The notes under the pieces were generated by a model, which was not told the origin of the DNA, made no database searches, and saw only the letters and a list, made by a program, of their open reading frames with translations. Shown here piece by piece: positions 1 through 8,616 of a stretch of DNA of 64,000 bases. Position numbers and translations under genes: made by a program. This stretch comes from an uncultured Clostridia bacterium (GTDB taxonomy: Bacteria; Bacillota; Clostridia; Oscillospirales; Acutalibacteraceae), in contig CALAUI010000020.1 of the NCBI GenBank assembly GCA_937892115.1, positions 248,001-312,000 of the forward strand, in the 5' to 3' direction. Numbering within the stretch: the stretch's first letter is position 1; each line of letters begins with the position of its first letter.

Positions 1-2
1 TG

Positions 3-1256
3 ATTGCTAAGCCGTTCGGCGGCAAGATATTGCTTGCTTTTAATATCGAGATACTCAAGGCGTCGGAGTCGTCTGTCAGACACGCACTTTCAATATGTCC
101 CGAAACGACCCTGGAGGCAGCCGTTCTGTGCCGCCGCTGGCTGAGAAATTACTCAAGAGATTTTGCAGTTGAGCTGGATGATGACAGAGTAGCAAGACTT
201 ACCGCAAAGGCGGTAAACGGTTTGCTTTTCAATGCCACCAGGGCCCAGGGAAAGCTTGAGGGCAATATTTCACCCTTCCCCTCAAGAGGCGGTTATCCCG
301 CCACATTCCTTTGGGATACCTATTTTCAGAATTTCGGCTATTCCCTTCTGGGATCTGACCTGCACAGAGAGTTTCTCAGACAGATCGCCAAGGGAATGAG
401 ATTTGACGGCAAGCTTCCTCAGTTCATGTGCTCCACCTGGGACCGTCCTCACGATACACAACCCGCATTACTGGGCTGGGCGGTAAAAAATGCCATGGGT
501 GACAGCTTTGACCTTGCCTGGGAAATGCTGCCCATTCTTGAGGCAAATAACGAGTGGTGGCTTTCTTCACGAATGACGGATAAGGGACTTGTCTACTGTC
601 CCTCGGGTCTTGAAACCGGACAGGATGACTCTCCGAGATTTGACGGCGGAGCGACCCTTGCCTGCGATATGAACAGTTATCTGCTGGATCAGCTTCACGT
701 TACCGCAGAGCTTGAATCAATGCTGGGACTTGAAGACAAGGCAAAAAAATGGACGGAAAAAGCGAATGCTCTTGCCGAAAATATGATGAAATACCTCTAC
801 TGTAAAAAGGACAGCATTTTTTACGATGTGAGTCTTGAAACGGGAGAATTCATAAAGGTGGTTACCCCCGCTTCGTTCCTTCCTCTCTGGGCGGGAATTG
901 AGCTTGAAAAGAAGCAGAAGGATAAACTGCTGAGAAAATATCTGCTGAATAAAAAATGTATGATGGGAGATGTTCCCTTCCCCTCGGTTGCATACAATGA
1001 CCCCCGGTATGAGCATGATAAGTGGTGGAGAGGTCCTACGTGGATTTCAGCTGCCTGGCTGATGCTGGAAACCCTTGACAGACTGGGACTTTACAAGGAA
1101 AGGCAGGATGCCGCCGACAAGCTCTGGAAAATGATAGTAAAGGACGGCAAAATGCACGAGCTCTTTGATTCACAGACGGGTGAGGGACTCGGCAACGAGC
1201 AGCAGGGATGGACCTGCGGAATCTTCCTCAGATTACTTGCGGAAAGACAGAAATAA
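3..1256 (+). CDS. Alpha/alpha-barrel glycoside hydrolase (GH63/MGH1/trehalase-like), 5' truncated
   Basis: The reading frame is open from base 3 to a stop at 1256, so the true start lies upstream of the window. The protein resembles the (alpha/alpha)6-barrel hydrolases of the GH63/GH37/mannosylglycerate-hydrolase type. Visible signatures are GGYPATFLWDTYFQ, QPALLGWAV, a GLETGQDDSPRFD loop that would carry a catalytic Asp, KWWRGPTWI, and a C-terminal NEQQGWTCG block where these families carry the second catalytic acid. It probably hydrolyses a glucoside or mannoside in the cytoplasm; the substrate cannot be read. A GHMP sugar kinase follows after 8 bases, so the pair may release and phosphorylate a sugar. 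The fold is fairly sure, the specificity is not. Confidence 0.8.
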   Translation: MAKPFGGKILLAFNIEILKASESSVRHALSICPETTLEAAVLCRRWLRNYSRDFAVELDDDRVARLTAKAVNGLLFNATRAQGKLEGNISPFPSRGGYPATFLWDTYFQNFGYSLLGSDLHREFLRQIAKGMRFDGKLPQFMCSTWDRPHDTQPALLGWAVKNAMGDSFDLAWEMLPILEANNEWWLSSRMTDKGLVYCPSGLETGQDDSPRFDGGATLACDMNSYLLDQLHVTAELESMLGLEDKAKKWTEKANALAENMMKYLYCKKDSIFYDVSLETGEFIKVVTPASFLPLWAGIELEKKQKDKLLRKYLLNKKCMMGDVPFPSVAYNDPRYEHDKWWRGPTWISAAWLMLETLDRLGLYKERQDAADKLWKMIVKDGKMHELFDSQTGEGLGNEQQGWTCGIFLRLLAERQK

Positions 1257-1264
1257 CGGATAAT

Positions 1265-2440
1265 ATGAGTATTACGGCACAGGAAAAATTTGAAACGATT
1301 TATAATAAAGCTCCCGTTTTCGGGGGCTTTACCCCTTACAGAATCTGCCCCGTCGGAGCGCATATTGACCATAATCTGGGCATTATCACGGGCTTCGCCA
1401 TTGATAAGGGAGTGCATATCGCTTACAGTCCTTCTTATGACGGCAAAGTGAAGGTTTCTTCCCTGCAGTTTGAGGGAGAAAAAGAATGGGATGTAAAGCA
1501 GATTCCCTTTACAAAGCAGAATGACTGGGCGGATTATCTGCGCGGAGTATGTATTGCTCTCTCAAAGAGATATGAAGTAAAAACCGGCATAATCTCCGTA
1601 ATTTCGGGAGAGCTTCCCATCGGCGGACTTTCCTCCTCGGCGGCGGTCACAATTTCCTTTCTGAACGCTCTCTGCAAGGTGAACGGTATTACGCTTTCAT
1701 CCTCTGAAATCATTGATATATCAAGGGAAGCAGAGAATAAATACGTGGGAGTGAACAGCGGTAAATTAGACCAGTGCTGTGAGGTATACTGTAAGAAAAA
1801 CGCCCTGCTTACCATGGACCTGACGGATGATTCAAAGCAGATAATACCCGCTCATCCCGATATGAAGAAATTTGATATTCTCGTTTTCTTTTCGGGGCTT
1901 GAAAGGTGTCTTGCCTCCTCCGGCTACAATAACAGAGTGGCGCAGCTCAGAAGCGGAGCTTATAAGCTTCTGAAAGCATCGGGAAAATCCGTTGACAGTC
2001 CCGATGAAGCGAATATGAGATTTGTTCCTTACGAATTTTTTGCCGGAAACAAAGATATTCTCACCGACGATGAGATTAAAAGGGCAGAGCATTTCTTTAC
2101 CGAAATGCAGAGAGTCGGCAGAGGAATCGCGGCGTGGAAGAGCGGAGATATTGAAGCGTTCGGAGCAGTTTCGCGTGAAAGCGGAGAGTCCTCAATCAAT
2201 AACTGGGAGGCGGGCTCGCCCGAGCTTATTGAAATGCACCGCATCATCAATTCGACCGACGGTATCTACGGCGGCAGATTCAGCGGAGCGGGCTTCAAGG
2301 GCTGCTGTATGGCATTCGCCGACCCCTCACGCAGAGAGGAAGTCCTTACAGCCGTACAGAGCCGCTATCTTGAAGCATTCCCGTATTTAAGCGAAAAATA
2401 TACCGCCTGCGTATGCAGTACGGCAGACGGTGTAAACTGA
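1265..2440 (+). CDS. Galactokinase-like GHMP sugar kinase
   Basis: This is an ATP-dependent sugar 1-kinase of the GHMP superfamily, about 391 residues, the usual galactokinase length. The N-terminal RICPVGAHIDHNLG matches the galactokinase signature (normally GEHTDYNxG) with substitutions, so the sugar may not be galactose. The ATP-binding loop PIGGLSSSAAV and the C-terminal GGRFSGAGFKGC motif are intact. I chose the ATG at 1265. An in-frame ATG at 1208 would overlap the upstream gene by about 50 bases and adds residues that do not look like the family. It sits 8 bases after the glycoside hydrolase and ends at a shared bidirectional terminator. Galactokinase, GalNAc kinase and uronic-acid kinase are all possible. 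Confidence 0.83.
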   Translation: MSITAQEKFETIYNKAPVFGGFTPYRICPVGAHIDHNLGIITGFAIDKGVHIAYSPSYDGKVKVSSLQFEGEKEWDVKQIPFTKQNDWADYLRGVCIALSKRYEVKTGIISVISGELPIGGLSSSAAVTISFLNALCKVNGITLSSSEIIDISREAENKYVGVNSGKLDQCCEVYCKKNALLTMDLTDDSKQIIPAHPDMKKFDILVFFSGLERCLASSGYNNRVAQLRSGAYKLLKASGKSVDSPDEANMRFVPYEFFAGNKDILTDDEIKRAEHFFTEMQRVGRGIAAWKSGDIEAFGAVSRESGESSINNWEAGSPELIEMHRIINSTDGIYGGRFSGAGFKGCCMAFADPSRREEVLTAVQSRYLEAFPYLSEKYTACVCSTADGVN

Positions 2441-2460
2441 AATCTGATAATAAAAATTAC

Positions 2461-2497
2461 AACCCCGACTTGTTCAGAACAAATCGGGGTCGGTTTA
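2461..2497. terminator. Bidirectional intrinsic terminator
   Basis: An ACCCCGA / TCGGGGT stem with an internal TTGT/ACAA extension and a T-rich 3' flank lies between the convergent kinase and aldolase genes. It probably serves both. Confidence 0.75.
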
Positions 2498-2499
2498 TT

Positions 2500-3435
2500 T
2501 TATGCTTTGCCTGCGCAGCCGAGAACGTTGGTCATCTTGTGCTCAACTACTTCCTGGATAGCTGCTCTTGCGGGCTTGAGATACTGTCTGGGGTCAAAGT
2601 GTGAGGGATTCTCTGCAAGGTGCTTACGGATGGAAGCGGTAAGAGCAAGACGAAGGTCAGAGTCAACGTTAATCTTGCAAACTGCCATGGAAGCTGCCTG
2701 TCTGAGCATTTCCTCGGGGATACCGATAGCGTCGGGCATGCTGCCGCCGAATTCGTTAATCATCTTAACGTATTCGGGCATTACCGATGAAGCACCGTGA
2801 AGAACGATGGGGAAGCCGGGAAGTCTCTTGCTGACTTCTTCAAGAATGTCAAAACGGAGCTGGGGCTTCTGACCGGGCTTGAATTTATAAGCGCCGTGGC
2901 TTGTGCCGATTGCGATTGCAAGGGAATCAACGCCTGTTCTCTTAACGAAATCCTCAACCTGCTCGGGCTTTGTATAGCTTTCGTTGCCGGACTCAACTAC
3001 TACGTCATCCTCAACGCCTGCGAGGGTACCGAGTTCGCCTTCAACAACACAGCCGTGTGCGTGAGCGTACTCAACGACCTTCTTGGTGAGAGCGATATTC
3101 TCTTCGTAAGGAAGGGAAGAGCCGTCAATCATAACTGATGTGAAGCCGCCGTCGATGCACTGTTTGCAGGTATCAAAATCGGGGCCGTGGTCAAGATGAA
3201 GAGCGATGGGAACGTCTGTATCTGCACAGGCAGCTTCAACCATCTTAACTACGTAGCCGAGGCCTGCGTAGTCTCTTGCACCCTTGGAGCACTGAAGGAT
3301 AACGGGAGCGTTAAGCTTCTTTGCTGCGCCAACGATACCCTGAATGATTTCCATATTGTTTACGTTGAATGCGCCGATGGCGTAGCCGCCTTCATAAGCA
3401 TCCTTGAACATCTGAGTTGTGGTTACCAATGCCAT
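2500..3435 (-). CDS. fba: Class II fructose-1,6-bisphosphate aldolase
   Basis: This glycolytic enzyme cleaves fructose-1,6-bisphosphate to DHAP and glyceraldehyde-3-phosphate, or condenses them, using a zinc ion. The 311-residue protein has the class II hallmarks: GAFNVNNME near the N-terminus, HLDHGPDFD with zinc ligands, VEGELGTLAGVEDD, SLAIAIGTSHG, and the phosphate-binding VLHGASSV plus INVDSDLR. It is cytoplasmic. The ATG is preceded by AAGGAG at a normal distance. The gene stands alone between two terminated units. Tagatose-bisphosphate aldolase is the main alternative, but the whole sequence reads as the fructose type. Confidence 0.95.
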   Translation of the reverse strand: MALVTTTQMFKDAYEGGYAIGAFNVNNMEIIQGIVGAAKKLNAPVILQCSKGARDYAGLGYVVKMVEAACADTDVPIALHLDHGPDFDTCKQCIDGGFTSVMIDGSSLPYEENIALTKKVVEYAHAHGCVVEGELGTLAGVEDDVVVESGNESYTKPEQVEDFVKRTGVDSLAIAIGTSHGAYKFKPGQKPQLRFDILEEVSKRLPGFPIVLHGASSVMPEYVKMINEFGGSMPDAIGIPEEMLRQAASMAVCKINVDSDLRLALTASIRKHLAENPSHFDPRQYLKPARAAIQEVVEHKMTNVLGCAGKA

Positions 3436-3508
3436 AATTGTCTCTCCTTAATATATTATTAACCTTATCAATTATATCAAAAACTGCGTGTTTGTCAATG
3501 CTTTTGTA

Positions 3509-4789
3509 TCACAGTATAACCTTTTGAGGTACGCCGTTTTCAGCCATTGATTTATCCGCGAGGAATACCGCCAGATGACCTGCAAGCGAATCGTTTATTG
3601 ACGTGCAGGAGGGAGTGGTTCTTTCGCCTGTGCAGTATGCGATGAAATCTCTTACGAGGGCGAGGTCGCCGCCGCCGTGGGAATCATCGCTAATATGCAT
3701 ATCGTATTCCTTATCGTCATGCTCACAGCCGGGAGCGGGGTCAATGAGTGAAACGGTAAATCTGCCTTCCTCAAAGTCGCCCCATATCATACCCTTTGTG
3801 CCGGTAATCGTAATTGTCCTCGTGCCCTTACTTGCTCCGCCTACCATATTGTGAGTACCCGTAGCGCCGTTTTCAAAAAACACGCTGACGGTCTGATGGT
3901 CAACTACGTTATTGTCGCTCTTATACGCGCATACACCGTAGGGGCTTGTTTTAAGCAGATTGATTTTATCCTCAATGGTGGGATTTTCAAGATGCTCCAG
4001 CTTATCCCACACATATACCTTCCATCTGTCGGGATGGTCAATATAAAGCCGCTTTGCGGAGTAGAGACATGTGTCAACCAGAGGACAGTCCACAAGGCAT
4101 CTCGTACCCGAATTTTCGGGAGCGTTTTCCTTTACGAACTGCATATCGCAGCCGAAGGAGGAAATATAAGAGGGCTTCGTTTCGCCCATAAGCCACATCA
4201 TTATATCAAGGTCGTGACAGCATTTTGCCAGCAGCATGGAGCTGTGACAGCGGTCGGAATTATTCCATTTTCCTCTTACGTGGCTGGTGGACATATGATG
4301 ATAGCTGACGTATTCATTGGTCTGAATGTTGATGACTTCTCCGATTTTACCGCTTATGATGACGTCCTTTATCCTCTGATAAAAGGGAGCGTAGCGCAAA
4401 ACGAAGCAGACCATTACCTTCCTGCCGTATTCGTTTGCGGTTTTTACGAGAAGCCGTGCCTCCTCTTCGCTGACCGCAAACGGCTTTTCAAGGAGCATAT
4501 CGTAACCCGCCTTAAGCAGGGGAATTGCGGTGGAAACGTGAATATGGTCCATGGTACCGTTGATGACCGCATCCGCAAATTTCGGCACTGCCGCAAGCTC
4601 TTCGGCGGAGGAAAAGCATCTGTCTTCGGGAATATTGAATCGCTTTGCAATTGATTTACGGCGGAATTCATCCGGGTCCGCAACACCCGTGATGCGAAGC
4701 TTATCGGGTTCAATTTCCGATAACTTGGCATAGGTTAAGCTTCTGTGACCGCCGCCTACGATTATTGCCTCCAATGGCTTTTTCTTCAT
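3509..4789 (-). CDS. Gfo/Idh/MocA family oxidoreductase with a cysteine-rich insert
   Basis: This is a predicted NAD(P)-dependent sugar or inositol dehydrogenase of 426 residues. The N-terminal Rossmann fold shows IIVGGGHRS. The family signature LLEKPFAVSEEEA holds the conserved Lys of the EKP motif, and a KCCHDLDIMMWLMG helix follows the substrate site. An insert with RCLVDCPLVDTCLYSA gives a Cys-x4-Cys-x4-Cys pattern that recurs in one branch of this family; whether it binds metal is unknown. GGTGATAAG precedes the ATG. It is divergent from the FemAB operon, with about 125 bases of AT-rich DNA between them. Confidence 0.87.
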   Translation of the reverse strand: MKKKPLEAIIVGGGHRSLTYAKLSEIEPDKLRITGVADPDEFRRKSIAKRFNIPEDRCFSSAEELAAVPKFADAVINGTMDHIHVSTAIPLLKAGYDMLLEKPFAVSEEEARLLVKTANEYGRKVMVCFVLRYAPFYQRIKDVIISGKIGEVINIQTNEYVSYHHMSTSHVRGKWNNSDRCHSSMLLAKCCHDLDIMMWLMGETKPSYISSFGCDMQFVKENAPENSGTRCLVDCPLVDTCLYSAKRLYIDHPDRWKVYVWDKLEHLENPTIEDKINLLKTSPYGVCAYKSDNNVVDHQTVSVFFENGATGTHNMVGGASKGTRTITITGTKGMIWGDFEEGRFTVSLIDPAPGCEHDDKEYDMHISDDSHGGGDLALVRDFIAYCTGERTTPSCTSINDSLAGHLAVFLADKSMAENGVPQKVIL

Positions 4790-4914
4790 CTTATCACCCC
4801 GTTATCAAGGAAAAATTATATATTATAATATGGAATAATTCAAGGGTAACTTTGATATTGCATTTATTATATACATATTATATAATTAAACCTATGAAAC
4901 AGGTGAGGAACAGT

Positions 4915-5943
4915 ATGAAAACAGAGATAATTTCCCTTGAAAATACAAGTGAATTTGATGCCTTTACGGCAAAAAGCAGAAACGGTCACTTTATGCAGAG
5001 CTCTTACTGGGGCAGGGTAAAGGACGACTGGGACTGGTTCGGAGTAATCTGCCGTGACGACAGCGGAGAGATTAAAGGTGCCGCCGGCGTACTTGTCAGA
5101 AAGCTGGCAAAGCTTCCCTACCGTATGCTTTACGCACCCAGAGGCCCCGTATGCGACCCCGACGACAAAGAGACCTTTGACGCTCTCATTTCCGCTATCA
5201 AAAAAGAAGGCAAAAAGTATAATGCCTATGAGCTGAAGCTTGATAACGACGTTGATACGAATAATGAAATATACAGAAAAATCGTTACCGATGCCGGCTT
5301 TGACATTACTCCCGTAGGCGATAAAATAACGGGGCTTCAATGTAACCGTGTAATCAGAATCAATCTTGAGGGTAAAACAGAGGACGAGGTTTTCGCTTCC
5401 TTTGATTCCGGCCACAGACGAAAGGTCCGTGTGGCAGTCAAAAACAACGTTGAGGTTGAAATCGCAGGCAGCGAAAAGGCGGACCTTTTCTACGATATGA
5501 TGAAGGAAACCACCGAAAGAGACGGTTTCGCTCTCAGGTCAAAGGAATATTTTGCAAAAATCCTTGACGTTTTCGGTGACAAGGCGCGTCTTTATATTGC
5601 ATATTACACACCCGAGGGCGGGGAGAGGACGGCTATTGCAGGCGCTCTTTCCCTCGTTTACGGCGACAAGCTCTGGTATTTTTACGGTGCATCCAGAAAC
5701 GTTTACAGGAACGTAATGCCCAATTATCTCGTTCAATGGGAAATGATAAAGTGGGCTGTGGAATGCGGATGCAATATCTACGATTTCAGAGGTGTTGACA
5801 GATTTGACGAGGATGACGGTCTTTACCGCTTCAAAATCAAATTCGGCTCATATCAGGAGGAATTTATGGGAGAGATGACTCTTACCCTCAATTCCGCCGC
5901 ATCAAAAATAATAGGAGCTGCACAGAAGCTGCTGGGCAGATAA
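4915..5943 (+). CDS. FemAB/FemX-family aminoacyl-tRNA-dependent peptidoglycan transferase
   Basis: FemABX enzymes add amino acids from aminoacyl-tRNA to the peptidoglycan stem peptide. This 342-residue protein has two GNAT-like halves. The family's opening GHFMQSSYWGRVK, the middle SGHRRKVRVA, and the terminal WECG/YDFRG-type region (CGCNIYDFRGVDRF) are present. I chose the ATG at 4915, which has AGGTGAGG eight bases upstream; an in-frame ATG at 4765 would run through an AT-rich intergenic stretch and lacks a ribosome site. It heads an operon with ThuA, dUTPase and a hydrolase. The amino acid added cannot be told from sequence. Confidence 0.88.
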   Translation: MKTEIISLENTSEFDAFTAKSRNGHFMQSSYWGRVKDDWDWFGVICRDDSGEIKGAAGVLVRKLAKLPYRMLYAPRGPVCDPDDKETFDALISAIKKEGKKYNAYELKLDNDVDTNNEIYRKIVTDAGFDITPVGDKITGLQCNRVIRINLEGKTEDEVFASFDSGHRRKVRVAVKNNVEVEIAGSEKADLFYDMMKETTERDGFALRSKEYFAKILDVFGDKARLYIAYYTPEGGERTAIAGALSLVYGDKLWYFYGASRNVYRNVMPNYLVQWEMIKWAVECGCNIYDFRGVDRFDEDDGLYRFKIKFGSYQEEFMGEMTLTLNSAASKIIGAAQKLLGR

Positions 5944-5955
5944 GGAGGAATGGAA

Positions 5956-6693
5956 ATGATCAACGTGACGGTCTGGAACGAAGGACTTCACGAAAAATCA
6001 AGCAAGGAGGTTGCCGCTATCTATCCGGACGGCATCCATAACTGCATAAAGGAGTTTCTCGGTAAAAACGAGGACCTGAATATCCGCACGGCTCATCTGA
6101 TACAGCGCAGATGCGGACTTACGGATGACGTGCTGAATAATACGGACGTACTTATCTGGTGGGGACATATGGCGCACGGTGCAGTACCCGACAAAATCGT
6201 TCAGAAGGTTTATGACAGAGTTCTGGGCGGTATGGGACTTGTTGTGCTTCACTCCGGTCATCATTCAAAAATATTCAAAAAGCTGATGGGTACTACCTGC
6301 AATCTGCGTTGGAGAGACGGCGACAGAGAAAGAGTCTGGACGGTCAATCCCTCCCATCCCATAGCAAAGGGTATTCCCGAATATTTCACGCTTGACGTGG
6401 AGGAAATGTACGGCGAGAGATTTGATATCCCCGAGCCCGACCAGCTTGTATTTATGGGCTGGTTCTCCGGCGGAGAGGTTTTCCGTTCGGGATGCTGCTG
6501 GCAGAAGGGCCTGGGCAAGGTCTTCTATTTCCAGCCCGGTCACGAAGGTAATCCCACTTTCCATAATGAATATGTTCAGAAGATAATCACCAATGCGGTT
6601 TACTGGGCTGCGCCTCAGAATCCCGTTATCGCCGACCCGGGATGCCCTCATGCAAAAATTTCTCCCGAGCAGCAGTATAAGGAAGGTAAATAA
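5956..6693 (+). CDS. ThuA-like (trehalose utilisation) domain protein
   Basis: The ThuA family has a class I glutamine-amidotransferase-like fold and is linked to sugar metabolism; its biochemical role is poorly known. Here the 245-residue protein opens INVTVWNEGLHEKSS, has DVLIWWGHMAHG and GLVVLHSGHHS strands, and ends with a FYFQPGHEGNPTFHN block typical of the family. AAGGAGG at 5942-5948 is seven bases before the ATG at 5956, so the ATG at 5950 is unlikely. It follows the FemAB gene closely and its stop overlaps the dUTPase start by one base, implying translational coupling. Confidence 0.88.
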   Translation: MINVTVWNEGLHEKSSKEVAAIYPDGIHNCIKEFLGKNEDLNIRTAHLIQRRCGLTDDVLNNTDVLIWWGHMAHGAVPDKIVQKVYDRVLGGMGLVVLHSGHHSKIFKKLMGTTCNLRWRDGDRERVWTVNPSHPIAKGIPEYFTLDVEEMYGERFDIPEPDQLVFMGWFSGGEVFRSGCCWQKGLGKVFYFQPGHEGNPTFHNEYVQKIITNAVYWAAPQNPVIADPGCPHAKISPEQQYKEGK

Positions 6694-7133
6694 TGGAACT
6701 TAAAATAAAGAAGCTCAGAGAAAATGCAAAAATTCCCTTCAGAGCCACCGAGGGTTCGGCGGGAATGGATTTGTATGCCTGCATTGATGAGCCCGTTACC
6801 CTTGAAGCAGGTGAGAAGGCGGTAATCCCCACGGGAATTGCCATTGCGCTTCCTTCTCCCGAGCTGGGAGCGTTCATTTTCGCAAGGAGCGGACTTGCCA
6901 TCAAGCACGGAATAGGTCTGCTCAACAGCGTAGGCGTAATTGACAGCGATTACAGAGGCGAGGTATGTGTCGGGCTTATCAATCAGCTTAAAGAGCCCTA
7001 TACCGTTCAGCCCGACGAAAGAATCGCACAGATGGTGATTATGCCGGTTTCCCTTATTCAGCCCGTAGAGGTTGACGAGCTTGACGAAACTGAAAGGGGA
7101 ACGGGGGGCTTCGGCTCAACGGGTACGAAATGA
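6693..7133 (+). CDS. dut: dUTP diphosphatase (dUTPase)
   Basis: It hydrolyses dUTP to dUMP and pyrophosphate, keeping uracil out of DNA and feeding dTMP synthesis. At 146 residues it is the trimeric type, and all five motifs are visible: AGMDLYA, FARSGLAIK, GVIDSDYRGE, RIAQMV, and the flexible C-terminal arm RGTGGFGSTG. Its ATG overlaps the ThuA stop (TAATG), and its own stop overlaps the next start (ATGA). Confidence 0.96.
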   Translation: MELKIKKLRENAKIPFRATEGSAGMDLYACIDEPVTLEAGEKAVIPTGIAIALPSPELGAFIFARSGLAIKHGIGLLNSVGVIDSDYRGEVCVGLINQLKEPYTVQPDERIAQMVIMPVSLIQPVEVDELDETERGTGGFGSTGTK

Positions 7134-8059
7134 TGAAAAAGATTATTGCGTGCATTCTTGCGGTGCTGATAACCGTTTCCGTATTCTCAGTTTGTTCGGC
7201 GGCGGCAGACACCTCATTCAAGCCATACGAAGACAGCCGGTATTTTGAATACGGCGACTATGATATTCATTACCGTGTCACTCCCGCCGAGGGAGAAATG
7301 AAGGGCAGGATACTGATGCTTCACGGATTCCTCTGCAATACGTATTCCTGGAGGAATATGGTGGCTGAAATGACAAAGGCGGGCTATGAATGTGTTACCC
7401 TTGACCTGCCGGATTTCGGCTTCAGCACAAGAGAAACGGAGAATATGACCGTAATTGACCGTGAGGATATAGTGATTGCTTTTATGCAGAGTATCGCCCT
7501 GACCGGGGAATGGATAGTGGCAGGGCATTCAATGGGCGGCGGTGTAGCAATGAATATTGCGTCAACCGTTCCGGTCAAAGCGCTTCTGCTTTACTGTCCG
7601 TGTCCGCAGAATGAGTTTCCCGCATGGGCAAAGGATATATGCACTTCAAAGCCCATGAAGGCACTGATGAATGGCTTTTTTAAGTACGGAACAAAAGTAA
7701 CGCCCCTCGTAAAGCTCGTGATTTATTTTGCTACGAATAATCTGAAATTCGCTATGGATTACGATGTAAAGGGTGTTACGGATGCAGTTCAATATGACGG
7801 CTTCGGAGCGGGAATGTGCGAAATGATGTATAACGTCATTCCCACGGATTTGGAAGGCGCAAAAAATATCAGCTGCCCCGTATTGCTTTGTCAGGGAGAG
7901 AAGGATATTATCCTTAACGATACGCAGAAATCGCAGATCAGCGATGTGTTTCCCGATGCGGTCAGATATACCGTAAAGGGCGGAGGACATCAGTGTATAG
8001 AGGACAGGGCAGAGGAGCTTTCCATAATTACTCTGAGGGCGCTAGAATCTATTGAGTAA
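7130..8059 (+). CDS. Exported alpha/beta hydrolase
   Basis: The 309-residue protein starts with a signal peptide (MMKKIIACILAVLITVS... ending near CSAAA) followed by an alpha/beta-hydrolase fold. The oxyanion region LHGFLCNTYSW, the nucleophile elbow GHSMGG (Ser), an Asp in QGEKDIILND, and a His in KGGGHQC complete a triad. Substrate unknown; esterases, haloperoxidase-like and lipase enzymes share this layout. The start overlaps dut by four bases. The last codons (ALESIE) lie inside the left boundary of a palindromic repeat element. Confidence 0.85.
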   Translation: MMKKIIACILAVLITVSVFSVCSAAADTSFKPYEDSRYFEYGDYDIHYRVTPAEGEMKGRILMLHGFLCNTYSWRNMVAEMTKAGYECVTLDLPDFGFSTRETENMTVIDREDIVIAFMQSIALTGEWIVAGHSMGGGVAMNIASTVPVKALLLYCPCPQNEFPAWAKDICTSKPMKALMNGFFKYGTKVTPLVKLVIYFATNNLKFAMDYDVKGVTDAVQYDGFGAGMCEMMYNVIPTDLEGAKNISCPVLLCQGEKDIILNDTQKSQISDVFPDAVRYTVKGGGHQCIEDRAEELSIITLRALESIE

Positions 8060-8553
8060 GAACATACCAAACTGAATAATGAAGGTTTACGGCAGGCGCT
8101 TATCAAAAGATAGGTGCCTGCTTTCATTATAGGAATTAAAGATGTTTGGTATTAAGCCGTTTTCCTCGCTCCCCGTACCTTGGTACTGTGTTCACTCGGA
8201 GAAACGGCTTTCTTACAACAATATCTTCTGCGCGTATCGCTTGATTATTTTGGCGAAAACCAGTCAAAACAGAATATAGTAATTGACGAATGGCACTTAT
8301 CTTCGGGTAAGTGCCTTCTTCTGTTCAAATATAAAGATGTTTTGACTTAAGCGATTTTTTGCCTCCGTGTTTTGATAGACTATCTTGAAGGAAAAAGAAA
8401 AATCGGTCAGAAACATTGTCGCACTGCTCGCTTGAAGCGCATCGCATTGCTCTGTGTTTCTTCCTCTCGGCAGGGCTCCTGCATCCGCCACAGGCGGCGG
8501 AGCCGTGCCGAGCAAACTAATCTGCGCTGTGCTTGAATCTATCGGCGAAGAAC
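8041..8553 (+). repeat. Palindrome-array repeat element, copy 1
   Basis: This fills the gap between the hydrolase and the next gene. The core at 8060-8367 aligns almost throughout with 28961-29267. It is a chain of inverted repeats: ATACCAAAC...GTTTGGTAT around a variable hairpin (CAGGC...GCCTG), AAGCCGTTT...AAACGGCTT around GTACCTTGGTAC, and AGTCAAAACA...TGTTTTGACT around GGCACTTA...TAAGTGCC. This copy adds two further stems, one at about 8409-8460 and a strong CTCGGCA...TGCCGAG at 8466-8511. A motif GCTTGAATCTATCGGCGAAG at 8531, related to the left edge at 8041, bounds it. No credible gene was found inside. Confidence 0.8.
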
Positions 8554-8570
8554 AGCAAAACAAATAACAA

Positions 8571-8605
8571 AACGGGCTTTCCGAAAAGGAAAGCCCGTTG
8601 ATTTT
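8571..8605. terminator. Intrinsic terminator
   Basis: A 12-bp perfect stem (AACGGGCTTTCC / GGAAAGCCCGTT) with a GAAAA-type loop. T-rich flanks lie on both strands; it ends the minus-strand secreted-protein gene. Confidence 0.8.
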
Positions 8606-8616
8606 TATTGTGTTTC

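Noticed and set aside
3851..4654. A 267-codon plus-strand open frame
   Set aside because: It lies antisense to the Gfo/Idh/MocA gene, whose protein motifs are clear. The plus-strand product shows no family motif.
8142..8279. A 45-codon open frame (starting MFGIKPFSS) in both copies of the palindromic repeat
   Set aside because: Most differences between the copies change the amino acid but keep hairpin pairing or fall in loops, and no ribosome site precedes it. Structure, not protein, seems conserved.
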